Shown here: in pieces, positions 9,283 through 18,700 of the stretch
Position numbering within the stretch: position 1 is the first letter of the stretch
Layout of the letters: every line of letters begins with the position of its first letter
Assembly (NCBI GenBank): GCA_001600495.1
Contig: BCKE01000112.1
Coordinates: 1 to 44,727, forward strand
DNA from: Pilasporangium apinafurcum
Lineage: Eukaryota; Oomycota; Peronosporomycetes; Pythiales; Pythiaceae
Direction of reading: 5' to 3'
DNA: 44,727 nucleotides
The notes under the pieces: generated by a model
What the model was told of the DNA's origin: nothing
The model's database searches: none
Seen by the model: the letters and a program-made list of their open reading frames with translations, nothing else
Translations under genes and position numbers: made by a program

Positions 9283-10191
9283 TCACTTGCGCAATTCTTG
9301 GTATTTCTTGGCTTTCAATACAAGCAACGTGAATTTAGTCCTGAGAATGTTTTTCATGCGGAACAATAGCTCCCACACAAGGTCCACTTCGCCCATAAAC
9401 ACGGCGTAATCCAACACACTCCATGACTCGACTGTCCCATCCAACAATTGAACCTGCGCCTTAGTCTTGAGCTTCGACAATTGGTCAAACGTGTCGGCAT
9501 TTCTCTCGGAATACTTTACCAAATTATGGTAATTAATCTCGTCCAACGGATCAAAAAACGTGATTTCGAGTGCGTTGGTCAAGGCACCATTGTCAAGCAG
9601 ATACATGACTACATCCATATAATCTTCTTCTGCCGCTTCATTCAATGGAGTTTTACCATCGTTGTCTCTTACATCCACTGTCGCTCCATTATCGATCAAA
9701 TATTTTACCGCATTAAGATCATGAATAGATGCCGCGGAATGTAATGGAGTTCTTCCATCCATGTTTTTCGCATCAATGTTTGCTCCATGATCGACAAAAT
9801 ACTTGATCATATCGAAACTATTGACAATTGATAGATATAATGGAGTATTGTACCAGGCATTCTCTGCATTTACCGATGCTCCATTTTCGACTAAATACTC
9901 GACCATGTCTAAATGACCGCAACGTGCAGCATTATGCAATGGAGTATTATCCTTATCGTCCTTCGCATCAATGATTGCTCCATGATCGAGCAAATACTTG
10001 ACAACATCAAGATTACCATCACTCGCCGCATCATGCAATGGGGTGCCACGTGAAGTATGCTTCATATTCACTGACAATCCCTTTTCCTCCACGAGGTGCT
10101 GGAGTCGCCATAGATCTCCGCTCTCAACAGCATCGAACAATTTTATGACATCATATTCGCGTTTTTTCTTGGCAGCAGAATTGTTGACCAT
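9283..10191 (-). CDS. Ankyrin-repeat protein 2
   Basis: 302 residues. Six to seven ankyrin units lie between about residues 25 and 270, with cores such as GTPLHDAASDGNLDVVKYLL, NTPLHNAARCGHLDMVEYLV and GRTPLHSAASIHDLNAVKYL. The last unit (YAVFMGEVDLVWELLFRM) is degenerate, and a lysine-rich tail closes the protein. The head is AAKKKREYDVIKLF. The frame extends upstream without an ATG, so the ATG at 10191 is chosen; before it is TCATTGCGAGATTTTGCG, an initiator-like leader. It is divergent from the phosphatase gene at 10371. Such proteins bind partners and in viruses often adapt host ubiquitin ligases, but no F-box/PRANC is visible here. Confidence 0.85.
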   Translation of the reverse strand: MVNNSAAKKKREYDVIKLFDAVESGDLWRLQHLVEEKGLSVNMKHTSRGTPLHDAASDGNLDVVKYLLDHGAIIDAKDDKDNTPLHNAARCGHLDMVEYLVENGASVNAENAWYNTPLYLSIVNSFDMIKYFVDHGANIDAKNMDGRTPLHSAASIHDLNAVKYLIDNGATVDVRDNDGKTPLNEAAEEDYMDVVMYLLDNGALTNALEITFFDPLDEINYHNLVKYSERNADTFDQLSKLKTKAQVQLLDGTVESWSVLDYAVFMGEVDLVWELLFRMKNILRTKFTLLVLKAKKYQELRK

Positions 10192-10277
10192 CGTGTTCTT
10201 CGCAAAATCTCGCAATGAGATATTTGTCGGGCCTTTATGCAATTTTGGACATTTTTTGGCGCGAAAATAATGAGATA

Positions 10278-10357
10278 TGATTGGTCATAAATTATCTAAT
10301 CAAATTGTAAATATTTACGCAAAAATTATCAAATTAACATCAAGCATAAAAGATATA
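10278..10357 (+). promoter_or_regulatory. CCAAT and TATA-like promoter of the phosphatase gene
   Basis: TGATTGG at 10278-10284 lies 87 bases before the ATG at 10371, and CATAAAAGATATA at 10345-10357 lies close to it. The sequence ATCAAGCATAAAA recurs just upstream of the ORF at 11552, and TATAAAAGATATA upstream of the dUTPase. This suggests a second, TATA-type promoter class beside the initiator-type one. Confidence 0.5.
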
Positions 10358-10370
10358 TGGTTGCGCAAAA

Positions 10371-10865
10371 ATGAACGTCGTTTCGTCGAATTCCAAGCTG
10401 TTGCCACATGAGCGATGCAATCCACTGAGTGAGGATGGTCGTTTGTTATTGGGTGCGCGTCCGACAACAGATACTTTACCAAAGCTGTTGGCATATGGAG
10501 TGGACCTGTTCGTCAATCTAGAGAACAAAGAAGAAGGAATGTGGTATCATGCGCATTTGCCTGCTGACGTGAAAGTGCTTACGCTACCAACTCAAAGCGG
10601 TCGTGCGCCAACCATTCGTACAGCTGCTGTTGGTGTATTACGTTTGCAACAACATTACAGTGATGGTGGTATCGCGTACATTCATTGTAGCGGTGGCCAT
10701 GGGCGCGCAGGTACGCTTGGTGCGCTACTGTTGGGACGTATGCACGGTTTGAGTGCAGTGGAAGCTATCAATGAGATTGAACGTTGGCGTGATCTACGAC
10801 CTGATACATCTCGCAACTTTATTCCAACGCCGGAGACTGATGCGCAGGTGCGGTTTCTTGTATGA
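10371..10865 (+). CDS. Dual-specificity-type protein phosphatase
   Basis: 164 residues with the cysteine phosphatase signature HCSGGHGRAGT: nucleophile Cys106, five residues, then Arg112. The general-acid region upstream is not obvious. The domain begins LLLGARPTTDTLPKLLAYGVDLFVNL, as in dual-specificity phosphatases, and the helix after the loop (LSAVEAINEIERWRDLRPD) is well kept. The family removes phosphate from Tyr/Ser/Thr or RNA ends. The reading frame closes at 10865 immediately where a NADAR domain opens in the next frame, and VRFL is followed by YDNWESK there. I infer that this was once one fused protein, with a one-base frameshift at about 10857-10864. The alternative is two overlapping genes. 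Confidence 0.85.
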   Translation: MNVVSSNSKLLPHERCNPLSEDGRLLLGARPTTDTLPKLLAYGVDLFVNLENKEEGMWYHAHLPADVKVLTLPTQSGRAPTIRTAAVGVLRLQQHYSDGGIAYIHCSGGHGRAGTLGALLLGRMHGLSAVEAINEIERWRDLRPDTSRNFIPTPETDAQVRFLV

Positions 10866-11486
10866 TAATTGGGAGTCAAAGAGGGAGAAATTGTGCCTAG
10901 TAGAGCTGATAAAACATGGATTGCCAGAGTCAAGAAAGAATGACAAATCCACTGGCGCTCCAATATTATTTTATACTAATGGGATTTCGCCGGAGTTCTC
11001 CAACTATTTTCAATTGTCGCCACTTATGATTTTCAACGGAGCGCAATTCGCTACCTCTGAGCATGCTTTCCAGAGTGCCAAGTTCATCTATCCAGGAGCA
11101 TCTGCTGCATCGTTAGAGTATGGTGGACTCATTCGCAATGCATCGACGCCTAACAAAGCACGAATATTGGCACTACAAAAGACTAGTGGTGGATATCCAT
11201 GGCGAGTAGCGCTAAACGTGCATATTGAAGCGGTTTTGCAACAAGGAGTCACTCTGAGACCAGATTGGGATAACGTTCGAGACGAATTGATGTATCAAGT
11301 ATACTGGCCAAGTTTCAGCAGAACGAACACTGCCGACAAACGTTGCTGGAAACAGGGGAACGTCAGCTCGTTGAACATACACCACGCGATGCGTATTGGG
11401 GCGATGGTGGGAATGGCACGGGTCAAAACAAGCTTTGAAAGCTTCTCATGCAAGTTAGAGAAACCATTAAAGCAGGTGCTAATTGA
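10864..11486 (+). pseudogene. NADAR (YbiA-like) domain, decayed
   Basis: The NADAR family acts on NAD-derived or ADP-ribose N-glycosides. The pattern here is clear: FSNYFQLSPLMIFNGAQFATSEHAFQSAKF, then IRNASTPNKARIL, then RPDWDNVRDELMYQV. Around 11305 the pattern jumps to another frame (11307 on) and continues with KFQQN, ETGERQLVEH and YWGDG blocks. This frame has a TGA at 11436-11438 in a place where the family has glycine, and ends at a TGA at 11484-11486. The original first frame runs on to 11535 with unrelated residues. With the break from the phosphatase at 10865, that makes three lesions. Phosphatase plus NADAR would fit control of ADP-ribose-linked or phosphorylated substrates, but this copy should be inactive. 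Confidence 0.7.
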
Positions 11487-11551
11487 AAAAAAACTACCAT
11501 TTGTAGTCTTTATTTCTTTTTCATATCAAGCATAAAAAATTACTACATCAA

Positions 11552-11776
11552 ATGATGCCAGAACACGTAGGAATTCATTACAACAAAATCCCATGCAATA
11601 ACTCTACTTTATCGATATATCCACAAAATGGCGTTATCATACAAGATCTTGTTGTCGAAAATACGATCCAGTTTGGCGCTTCTAGCAAACGTATTCGTGA
11701 TAAGGCTGGAAGCTTTGCTGACATATTTAAGAAAAATCATCTCATTGCACTGGTGAACTTGGTCCTTGGGTCTTGA
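11552..11776 (+). CDS. Small unknown protein
   Basis: 74 residues, no recognised domain. The ATG is preceded by ATCAAGCATAAAAAATTAC, which shares ATCAAGCATAAAA with the phosphatase promoter, so transcription is plausible. The protein ends LIALVNLVLGS, and the stop lies inside the 5' arm and loop of a strong hairpin (11748-11808). It may be the remnant of a longer gene. Confidence 0.4.
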   Translation: MMPEHVGIHYNKIPCNNSTLSIYPQNGVIIQDLVVENTIQFGASSKRIRDKAGSFADIFKKNHLIALVNLVLGS

Positions 11777-11808
11777 ATGTATCGAATCAAGGACCAAGTT
11801 CATCAGTG
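11748..11808. terminator. 21-base-stem hairpin at the end of a small ORF
   Basis: CACTGGTGAACTTGGTCCTTG (11748-11768) pairs with CAAGGACCAAGTTCATCAGTG (11788-11808), with one mismatch and a 19-base loop. It overlaps the stop codon of the 74-residue ORF. It could mark a transcript end, as hairpins do in some giant viruses (mimivirus family), but no partner copy is seen elsewhere in the window. Confidence 0.55.
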
Positions 11809-11832
11809 AAACGGGAGAACACATAAGAACAG

Positions 11833-11947
11833 ACATGTATATTTCAATCAGTCTTCCAAACAGGTTCTAAAATATTCCACGTTTGCATGTGGAAGCAACA
11901 TGGAATACCTTAGAAACCTATTTGGAAGACTGATTGAAATATATGTC
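11833..11947. repeat. Long imperfect inverted repeat (~50-base arms)
   Basis: The left arm starts GACATGTATATTTCAATCAG and continues with TCTTCCAAACAGGTTCTAA. The right arm is its complement, ending CTGATTGAAATATATGTC. The loop is about 14 bases around GCATGTGG. This is a second, larger hairpin directly after the first. It may be a fold-back mobile element or a transcript-end structure. Confidence 0.65.
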
Positions 11948-12212
11948 GAGGCTTGATCAGTTGAGAAAAAACCGGGAAATGAATTGTGAATGGTTATGGT
12001 AAAAGTAGAAATCCGCAAACTTTTGTTGATAAGTTTCTACTCAAATATGCAATACTATACTCAAATCAAAATGAATATGTGCATCATACATACAAAAATT
12101 TAGATAGAAGCAGTATCTATGAAAAGAAACCTATGCTTGAACTTCAAACTTCTTAAATGACGCATCTTCGTCAAAATTTCTTTTTGATATCAATTTACGA
12201 TTGTAGCCATGG

Positions 12213-12346
12213 TCATTCGTCAGGGTATTCTCCGCCAGTGCGCTTCAAAATATTTCGCTCAGCTTCCTCACATGGTGAACAATTTGGAAGATATCCTGCT
12301 TTAAGTGCTTCAATATGTTCTTGTTCAACTTTTTGCAATTCTTTTT
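12213..12346 (-). pseudogene. C-terminal piece of an ORF cut by the MULE
   Basis: On the minus strand an open frame runs into the region from the MULE end and stops at TGA 12213-12215. It encodes about 44 residues, with KELQKVEQEHIEALKAGYL, a CSPC pair, and a KRTGGEYPDE end. The sequence reads like real protein, with a helical first half. The N-terminal part should lie to the right of the MULE (from 14748) but I cannot find a convincing continuation there, so it may be lost. I do not recognise the family. Confidence 0.35.
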
Positions 12347-12489
12347 GGAGGCTGATCGGCCGACACCCCCCCTGCGTCACACCCCCAAATTACTAAAAAA
12401 TATGATGAATTATTAAAAAAGGAATGAATAATTAAAAAAGAGATGTATTATTCATCATTCCATGCTAAAATTATCCTGTGAATCTGAAC
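12347..12489. repeat. MULE left terminal inverted repeat
   Basis: This matches 14600-14747 in reverse complement over about 140 bases, with small differences. A run of C's (CCCCCCC) varies in length between the two ends. The repeat contains the start or end of the transposase coding region, as in compact MULEs. Confidence 0.8.
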
Positions 12490-13810
12490 GGCTTCGCAGT
12501 CGGCAATGACACAGACTTCAGCTGCTTACAATTCTTGAGTCTTGTGCATTTTGGTGACTTTCAAATCATCGACATCGCTTCGCTCTGGGCATGTTCTGCG
12601 GTTATGTCCAGCTTGATTGCAAATGCGGCACTTTCGTTGTGCTTTTTCCACTGTTTCGAATAGTGAAGGATCTCTTCGAGTACTAGTGGATCCGACATTA
12701 GCAATTGATCCCACAGGACTACCGCGGGAACGGGTTAGTCGTGGATCTTGAACTACTTCCAGCAAAGGACCCTGTGAGAATTGAAGCATACGCTGCTGCA
12801 GCAAGCGCTGTTGATGGGGCGTCATATCGTCGTATTGAGACTGGATATTACTGAAAATTTCTGATAAAGATCTTTCGATAGACATGCTCTCCAAAGGTGC
12901 ATCAACAACAGGTTTGACCAGCCACCAATGTTGATCAAAGTGTTCTAGCATCAGGCGACCTCCGGAGTCCATCACAGCCTTAATCTCGTGAGAACATGGC
13001 AAACCCATTGTTGTGCGAAGTATCCCAAAGCAGGATGCGCCATTTTCGGAGACGATTGCATGTTTTGCTTTGGCGTATTCTTGGCGAGCCCTTTTCAGAG
13101 CATAATGAGACACTCGTCTTTTTACAGCTGACCAGATACCATCAGAAAGGAGGAGCAAGCTATTCGCTTGATTGAAAGCAATTTGATGGCGAATATTCTT
13201 CTCTTCGTATTGAGCAGCCAAACACATTTTTTCGTACACATCTTTGAGATATCCAGTGAACACCATAATCCATCCCTTGACTGACCCATGTTTCCCTTCA
13301 GCGCGTGAAGTAGCCAGATGCCCGAAGTGTAAAGCACACTTTGTCCATGCGAGTACAAACTTTTCCTTGTGTGGAATCCACGTTGAGTCCAAATACGCTA
13401 CGACTTCGGGATGATGTGCAGCAAAATCCTGTTGTAGGCGTTCCCACTTCGCTTTAAACGCTGTTTCGTCTATAGAATCGCGTACGAGTTCTTTCCAAAC
13501 CTTCAAAAAATTGTCAAATTCTTGCTTCGTGGAAAAATGCCTTTTGAGATTAGCAACAATATTTTTTTCGATGTGCCAAGAGCACAAAATGTGGGCCGAG
13601 TCCTTGAAGATATTTTCAACGGCATTCATCAGAGCAAGATCTCTGTCAGTGATTATCGTCTTTGGTTGCCGCTTGTGATAGATGCCTCGAGCTCGTGAGA
13701 GCGCCCAAGCATAATCACTATCTGTTTCACTTTTCATGAAGCAGAAACCAACAGAGAAGCTGTTGTGAGTACACGTCGTCCTGATCATATGCAGTAATGG
13801 CATTCTAAAT

Positions 13811-13864
13811 CTGAAAATCCGATATGAGTTGTGACGAAATACAGCAAAATGTATAGGTTCTTAC
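13811..13864 (-). other. 54-base GT-AG intron in the MULE transposase
   Basis: On the minus strand it begins GTAAGAACC and ends ATTTTCAG. Removing it joins TNR to FRMPLL in phase, restoring the motif STYKTNRFRMPLL that is usual in this family. This is the one clear spliceosomal intron in the window and shows that the DNA, or at least this element, comes from a eukaryote with short introns. Confidence 0.8.
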
Positions 13865-14480
13865 CGGTTGGTTTTGTACGTAGAGTCCATAAGCAACACG
13901 TCAGGAAATTCTCTCGCCAAACCTATTGAAGAAGGTAACGCAAGAAATAAATGTGTAATCTTCCCATCAGGATCGCGTTGATAGTCATGCATTATGTTGT
14001 TCATCTGCAAAGCGTCTAAAAGTGCTTCCAGTGAAGTTCGGCCAGAAAAACTTTTTTCTCGAGCTCTTGCTCTTGCATTGTAGACATCTCTTGAAATGAT
14101 ATGAGAATCAGGATTCTGTTGCTGTAACGTCGCGACGATTGCTTTGGGAGCTGCACCGGCGTTGGTCATTTGTTGAATGGTATCCAAATCTTCCAAGCGC
14201 AGTCTTCGAGCTGAGGGATAGGCTGAAGGGTTAACAGCAGCTTCGTGGCTGTGGGCTGCGTTTTCCACAGTAACGTGCCACTGATGACGCCTATTCCCAT
14301 CAGTTGCGTCGGCTTCTCGCTTGATTATCACTGCCCAAGGACAGCCTCCACATCACGTACTGGTTTGTTTCAACCTTGTTTCGTTGGTCAGATATTCACG
14401 ATGGTTGTCATACGAGCGCCCATGGGCATAACAAAGCCATACTTTCCGGATTTCGCCCTGATTGTCGCGTTTGGAGCGCC

Positions 14481-14500
14481 GACGGCCACCGACGGCCACC
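14481..14500. repeat. 10-base tandem duplication in MULE exon 1
   Basis: GACGGCCACC occurs twice in a row and shifts the reading frame by ten. The two parts of the exon are out of frame by exactly this amount. This is a simple, local cause for the frameshift. Confidence 0.75.
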
Positions 14501-14599
14501 GATGGCGTATCCTTGTTGGACTACAAAGTGACTAATAGCAGTCTCTGCAGCCAGAAGAGAGTCATAGACACCTTCCTCCGGAAGCAAGCTGTTCCACAT

Positions 14600-14747
14600 G
14601 TTCGGATTCGCAGGATAATTTTAGCATAGAGTGATGAATAATACATCTCCTTTTTAATTATTCATTCCTTTTTTAATAATTCATCATTTTTTTTTAGTAA
14701 TTTGAGGGTGTGACGCAAGGGGGGGGGGTGTCGGCCGATCAGGCTCC
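14600..14747. repeat. MULE right terminal inverted repeat
   Basis: This is the reverse complement of the left repeat and contains a longer run of G's (GGGGGGGGG) near the end. The transposase ATG lies at its inner edge. Confidence 0.8.
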
Positions 14748-14828
14748 TTTTCCATTTCACTTCTTCTTTTTCCAAACCAAGATTTTCCAAACCAAGAGCA
14801 CTGAGCTGCCAGTCATCTTTATATTGAT

Positions 14829-15125
14829 ATGGATATTTTGCACAAATTCGCTGGATCTGATATTCGTGTCTTCAACCAAGAGCACTATGTAAATGCAGCG
14901 AAAGTAAATAAATTTTATCGCACTTGTGTGCGTGGCGCAACGCAAATGGACTTGATCTCTGAATTCAAATTGGATTATATTGTGACGATCAATCGAAGCC
15001 CAAATAGCGACAGCATTGTGAACGTGAATATTACCAGTAAGCAATTCAATCAAACAACAATGACTGTGTATGTCAAATCGAGCCAACTTGAGAATTCCGA
15101 AGTACTAAGCGCCTTGCTCGGCTAG
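14829..15125 (+). CDS. Small KilA-N-like protein
   Basis: 98 residues. The stretch DIRVFNQEHYVNAAKVNKFYR resembles the start of KilA-N domains, which have an I-R-x(n)-G-Y-V/I-N-A-T-K pattern. The rest, with IVTINRSPNSDSIVNVNITS, does not resemble a second known domain. KilA-N proteins are DNA-binding proteins common in large DNA viruses. The ATG follows CTTTATATTGAT, a possible TATA box. The MULE end lies only 80 bases upstream, so the promoter may have been cut. The call is tentative. Confidence 0.45.
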   Translation: MDILHKFAGSDIRVFNQEHYVNAAKVNKFYRTCVRGATQMDLISEFKLDYIVTINRSPNSDSIVNVNITSKQFNQTTMTVYVKSSQLENSEVLSALLG

Positions 15126-15703
15126 CGACCAAATTCCAAATTGTCATCATTGCGCTACTTTAGTGAGAGTGAAGGTCATAAATGTTGATCAATATTGAAT
15201 CATAGAGGTATAAATCTGGGTACAATGTGGGATGGGTACAGTTCAAACTTCTTTCATTTTTATATTTGCAAATTATTTTGCTAAAAATATAAATCACACA
15301 TTTAAAAACCTTTCATTTCTTATATGGAGTTACGAATAAAGATTCCGCAGATCGTTCTGAATCCTCATTCATTGAGAAAAGATGCAAACAGCTATTTTGC
15401 TATCAGTAATAAGTGATCATCACATTGAAAATTTGAATTGAACTACAAAACTATCCATGGAATGAAATTACGAGTATCTTGATGACGCCAGATTTTAAGA
15501 ACAAGAAGTGGATTGCATGTACATGCAAATTTCTTTTATAAACTATTTCTCATTTTCCCAAACCAAGAACGCATTGAATTACTATTGTCAGTGGCACCGA
15601 GAATGCCACCTTTTTTACTATATTATTTTTTGATATTTTTAACTATTATCAGCAAACGTAACTTGATAAGTTATAATTAAATAGCAATCAACAAAGAACT
15701 ATG
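15126..15703. other. Non-coding region with repeat R3
   Basis: AT-rich sequence without a supported ORF. Between about 15605 and 15703 it carries repeat copy R3, which starts near GCCACCTTTTTTACTATATT and stops in CAACAAAGAACTATGTG, where the LINE begins. So the LINE probably inserted into the repeat, or the repeat is part of the target. Confidence 0.5.
15605..15703 (+). repeat. Dispersed ~200-base repeat, copy R3, cut by the LINE
   Basis: TGATATTTTTAACTATTATCAG, then AACTTGATAAGTTATAATTAAATAG and CAACAAAGAACTA, follow the order seen in R1 and R2. The part beyond AACAAAGAACTA is missing, and LINE sequence follows. Confidence 0.55.
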
Positions 15704-15731
15704 TGCACGACTAAAAATCATAGATGATTGC

Positions 15732-18700
15732 ATGACTCCGGAAACAAATGAAGGAGTCCAAAGGAAAACAGAAAATAACATCACACTTCTATCCCAGAAC
15801 CTGAGAGATTTCTCGAAAACGACACAAGAAAAATGGATAGATTCGTGGCGTAGAAGGAGAGATGGAAGAAGATTAGATTTAATAGCCGTACAGGAAACAC
15901 ATATCCGAACGGAAGAGGAGATGAACACATTAAACAATAGATGGCAACGAATATGGGAAATTCAGAAGAGTGATCAAGAGAGCACCTACTGGTCCAAAGC
16001 AGACGGAACTAAAGGAGGCGTCGGAATGCTAATCGGACCGAAAGCTGGGATCACAGCCAAACCAATTCTAAGGGAGCAGTGGACACACCGGTGGCAAATA
16101 GTGCGGATAGATGACTACAGTGTAATCAATATATACGCACCGAACACGCCAAAAGAAAGAGAAGAATTCTTCACAAAGATAGAAAAAATACTGACACAAG
16201 TCCAAAGCCCAATCGTACTAGTAGGAGATTTCAACTGTGTGATGCACCCGAGGCTAGACCGGTATAAACAAAGAGCGACACGACCCACTAAGCCAGAAAG
16301 CAGAAAATTAAGCGAATTAATAAGTTGCTACCAGCTGCAGGATGCAGCACTACATAATATAGAAGAGGATGGCCAAGATCGCCCAGACTGGTCGCAATTC
16401 TACACATATTGGACATAAGACAACGCGAGCAGGATAGACCGAATCTATATCTCAGCTACAGCACACAAAGTGGTACAAGAATGTTTCGCAGAATCTCCAG
16501 CGGTACCATTAGATCATCAAGCCCTAATAGTATCTCTATCGCCTGTCAGAAGCAAACCCACGATGCGAAAGATACGAAAGCTAAAGTATCCTTTCACAAC
16601 AGGAAGAAGACATACTTTACTGGATGAAACCAAGCAAGAAGTGGAAGTAGCAATCAAGAAAGTAAAAAACTCATTAAAAGAGGACTCAAGACAATGGGAT
16701 CAGAGTATAAAAGCTATCCGATATGCCATAACCACAGTAAAACGGCGAGAAAGAAGACGAAGGTATCACCGCAGATGCCAGCTTAACGGTAGAAGAACCC
16801 AAATTCAATCGAGAGATGAGGAAATTCAACAGAAGAGCATTAAAAAGGAAAAAGACTTACAGTGGCAGTATGGATATTACATACTAAACCACGAGAAAGA
16901 TCTTCGAAGCTTCTACAAACGGGTGAACAATTGGCAACGAGACCAATTGATCACAACACTACATGTGGCAAATGGGGAACAAGCAAAACCAAACGAAACT
17001 CTAGCTGACAAGATGGCCACAGCTTGGAGCTCTATATTAGGTAAACAACACGCAGAACTAAATGAAGACGGCATAGCACAGTTCTTAGAAACTCAAGTGC
17101 AGATACCTCAAGAGAGAAAAGTCTCTTCAGAATGGAACGAGGAATTAACAGCACCCATAGAACTGGAAGAAATCAAACGGGCAATACGAGCGCTGCAACG
17201 TCACAAAGCTAGCGGACTCGATGGTTTGAACAACGATGTGTTCAAAGCCTGTATGGACGAATTAAGCACCTCACTACAAGATATGTTTAATGGGATACTC
17301 GCAGGAAAGGATTTGCCGACATCCTTCAGAAAAGCGCTGATTGTACCACTACGAAAGAAAGGAGACTCCCCAAACCCAATGGACTATCGTCCGATAGCCC
17401 TGCTGCAGACGTGCTACAAAGTGTTTACACGAATTATTGCCTATCGACTACAAAAGCAACTAGATAAGATCATCGGANAAACACAACAAGGATTCATCCA
17501 TAACAGAAGTATACACAAATCGATAACGGTCATGCTAGCAGCTCTGCAACAAGCTTCGAAATCACAGCCAGAAAGTNTGGAAGAAGCACCGGCAGTAGTG
17601 TTGCTCGATTTTGCAAAAGCGTACGACTCACTGGATAGACGCTTCTTACTAGCAGTATTGCGAAAGTTTGGATTTTCCAACAAATTTGTAGAGCTCATAG
17701 CAAGACTACATGAAGGAACAACTGCACAATACCAAGTGAACGGAGAACTTTCCTCAGAACGAGCCATCAAATCTGGCATAAGACAAGNCTGCCCACTAGC
17801 GCCACTGCTTTTTATTATAGCAGTCGAAGTCCTTAGCCTGATGATTGAGCAAACGCCTGGCATCAAAGGAATACCCTTACCAGGATATACAAGAGAGGCT
17901 CCCAAAGTATCTGCTTTTGTAGACGATACTGCAGTCTTCTTGGAAAAGGGTGAACAGCTAGAGCCACTTCTAAAGGTGTTAGAAGACTTTAGAGAGATTT
18001 CTGGACTGCAGGTCCAGCCAGCCAAAAGTGTGTTTATCTCGCTGAGTTCGAATATTATAACGACGGAATTCAAGGGGATACCAATACTACAACCGGGAAC
18101 AACAACTAGATACCTTGGAATACAAGTTGGAACCTCTGAGATACAACATGCAAATTGGGACCTTCGAATAGAAACTCTGCGCAAAAGGCTGGGAATAGCC
18201 ACGTCAGTGACAAATAGTGTCCTGGGCAGGATTGCGATAGCAAACACGATCATGCTCCCATCCATACTTTTTACAGCAGCGCACGTACTACCACCACCAG
18301 ACATACTCGGCCAACTTAANAAAATGCAGAAGCAGTTCGTATGGAGAGCCAGTCTGTCGACAGAGCCATCAAGACACAAAGTATCGCCAGCACTCGTCCA
18401 CCTCCCAAGAGAGCAAGGAGGTCTGGACCTATGTTCCATCGAAATAGCCATTAAACAGCAAGCAATGCGACATGCGCAAAGATGGCTACTTCAAGAACCA
18501 GGATACATCCAACATGCATGGTTCACGCTCACACAGAGACAAGAACTAGAAGATACACAGCTCAACCTGTCACGAGCAAAGATCTCGACGCGGAAGCGAA
18601 TAAGGAAAGCAAACAGCACAGCCCAACTCAGTTGGCAGCTAATGCAAGAAGACATCACAAGACAAGCGCTACAAACCACCCCGAAGACAAATCGATTCCA

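Larger units (their letters stand above)
12526..14599 (-). pseudogene. MULE transposase, two exons, damaged
   Basis: Exon 1 starts at the ATG at 14599 inside the right repeat and runs to 13865; exon 2 is 13810-12526. The FAR1-type N-terminus (SKRDNQGEIRKVWLCYAHG, then CPWAVIIKREAD and HQWHVTVENAAHSHE) leads to LLMDSTYKTN, then across the intron into RFRMPLLHM, the usual MULE join. The catalytic aspartates are in DSTYKTN and ITDRDLA, with the glutamate in SRAEGKHGS. Then come a SWIM-like C-x-H pair (LPCSHEI) and a CCHC knuckle, CRICNQAGHNRRTC. Two lesions break exon 1. A 10-base tandem duplication at 14481-14500 shifts the frame. A TGA lies at 14353-14355. Neither is shared with the DDE core, so this copy probably cannot transpose by itself. 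Confidence 0.8.
12347..14747. mobile_element. Mutator-like (MULE) DNA transposon
   Basis: The element is about 2.4 kb. Its terminal inverted repeats are about 145 bases long: the left begins GGAGGCTGATCGGCCGACACC, and the right complement begins GGAGCCTGATCGGCCGACACC. Both continue with GCGTCACACCC and an A/T-rich block containing repeats of AATGAATAATTA, and end near GAATC(T/C)GAAC. It encodes one transposase with a FAR1-type DNA-binding part, DDE core and SWIM and CCHC fingers. A clean 8-11-base target duplication is not visible; T-rich sequence flanks both ends. Confidence 0.85.

Noticed and set aside
12346-14748. Target-site duplication of the MULE
   Set aside because: Both flanks are T-rich but no 8-11-base direct match can be read with confidence.
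17441-18451. Long open frame on the strand opposite to the LINE
   Set aside because: It is the antisense shadow of the reverse transcriptase and has no motif of its own.
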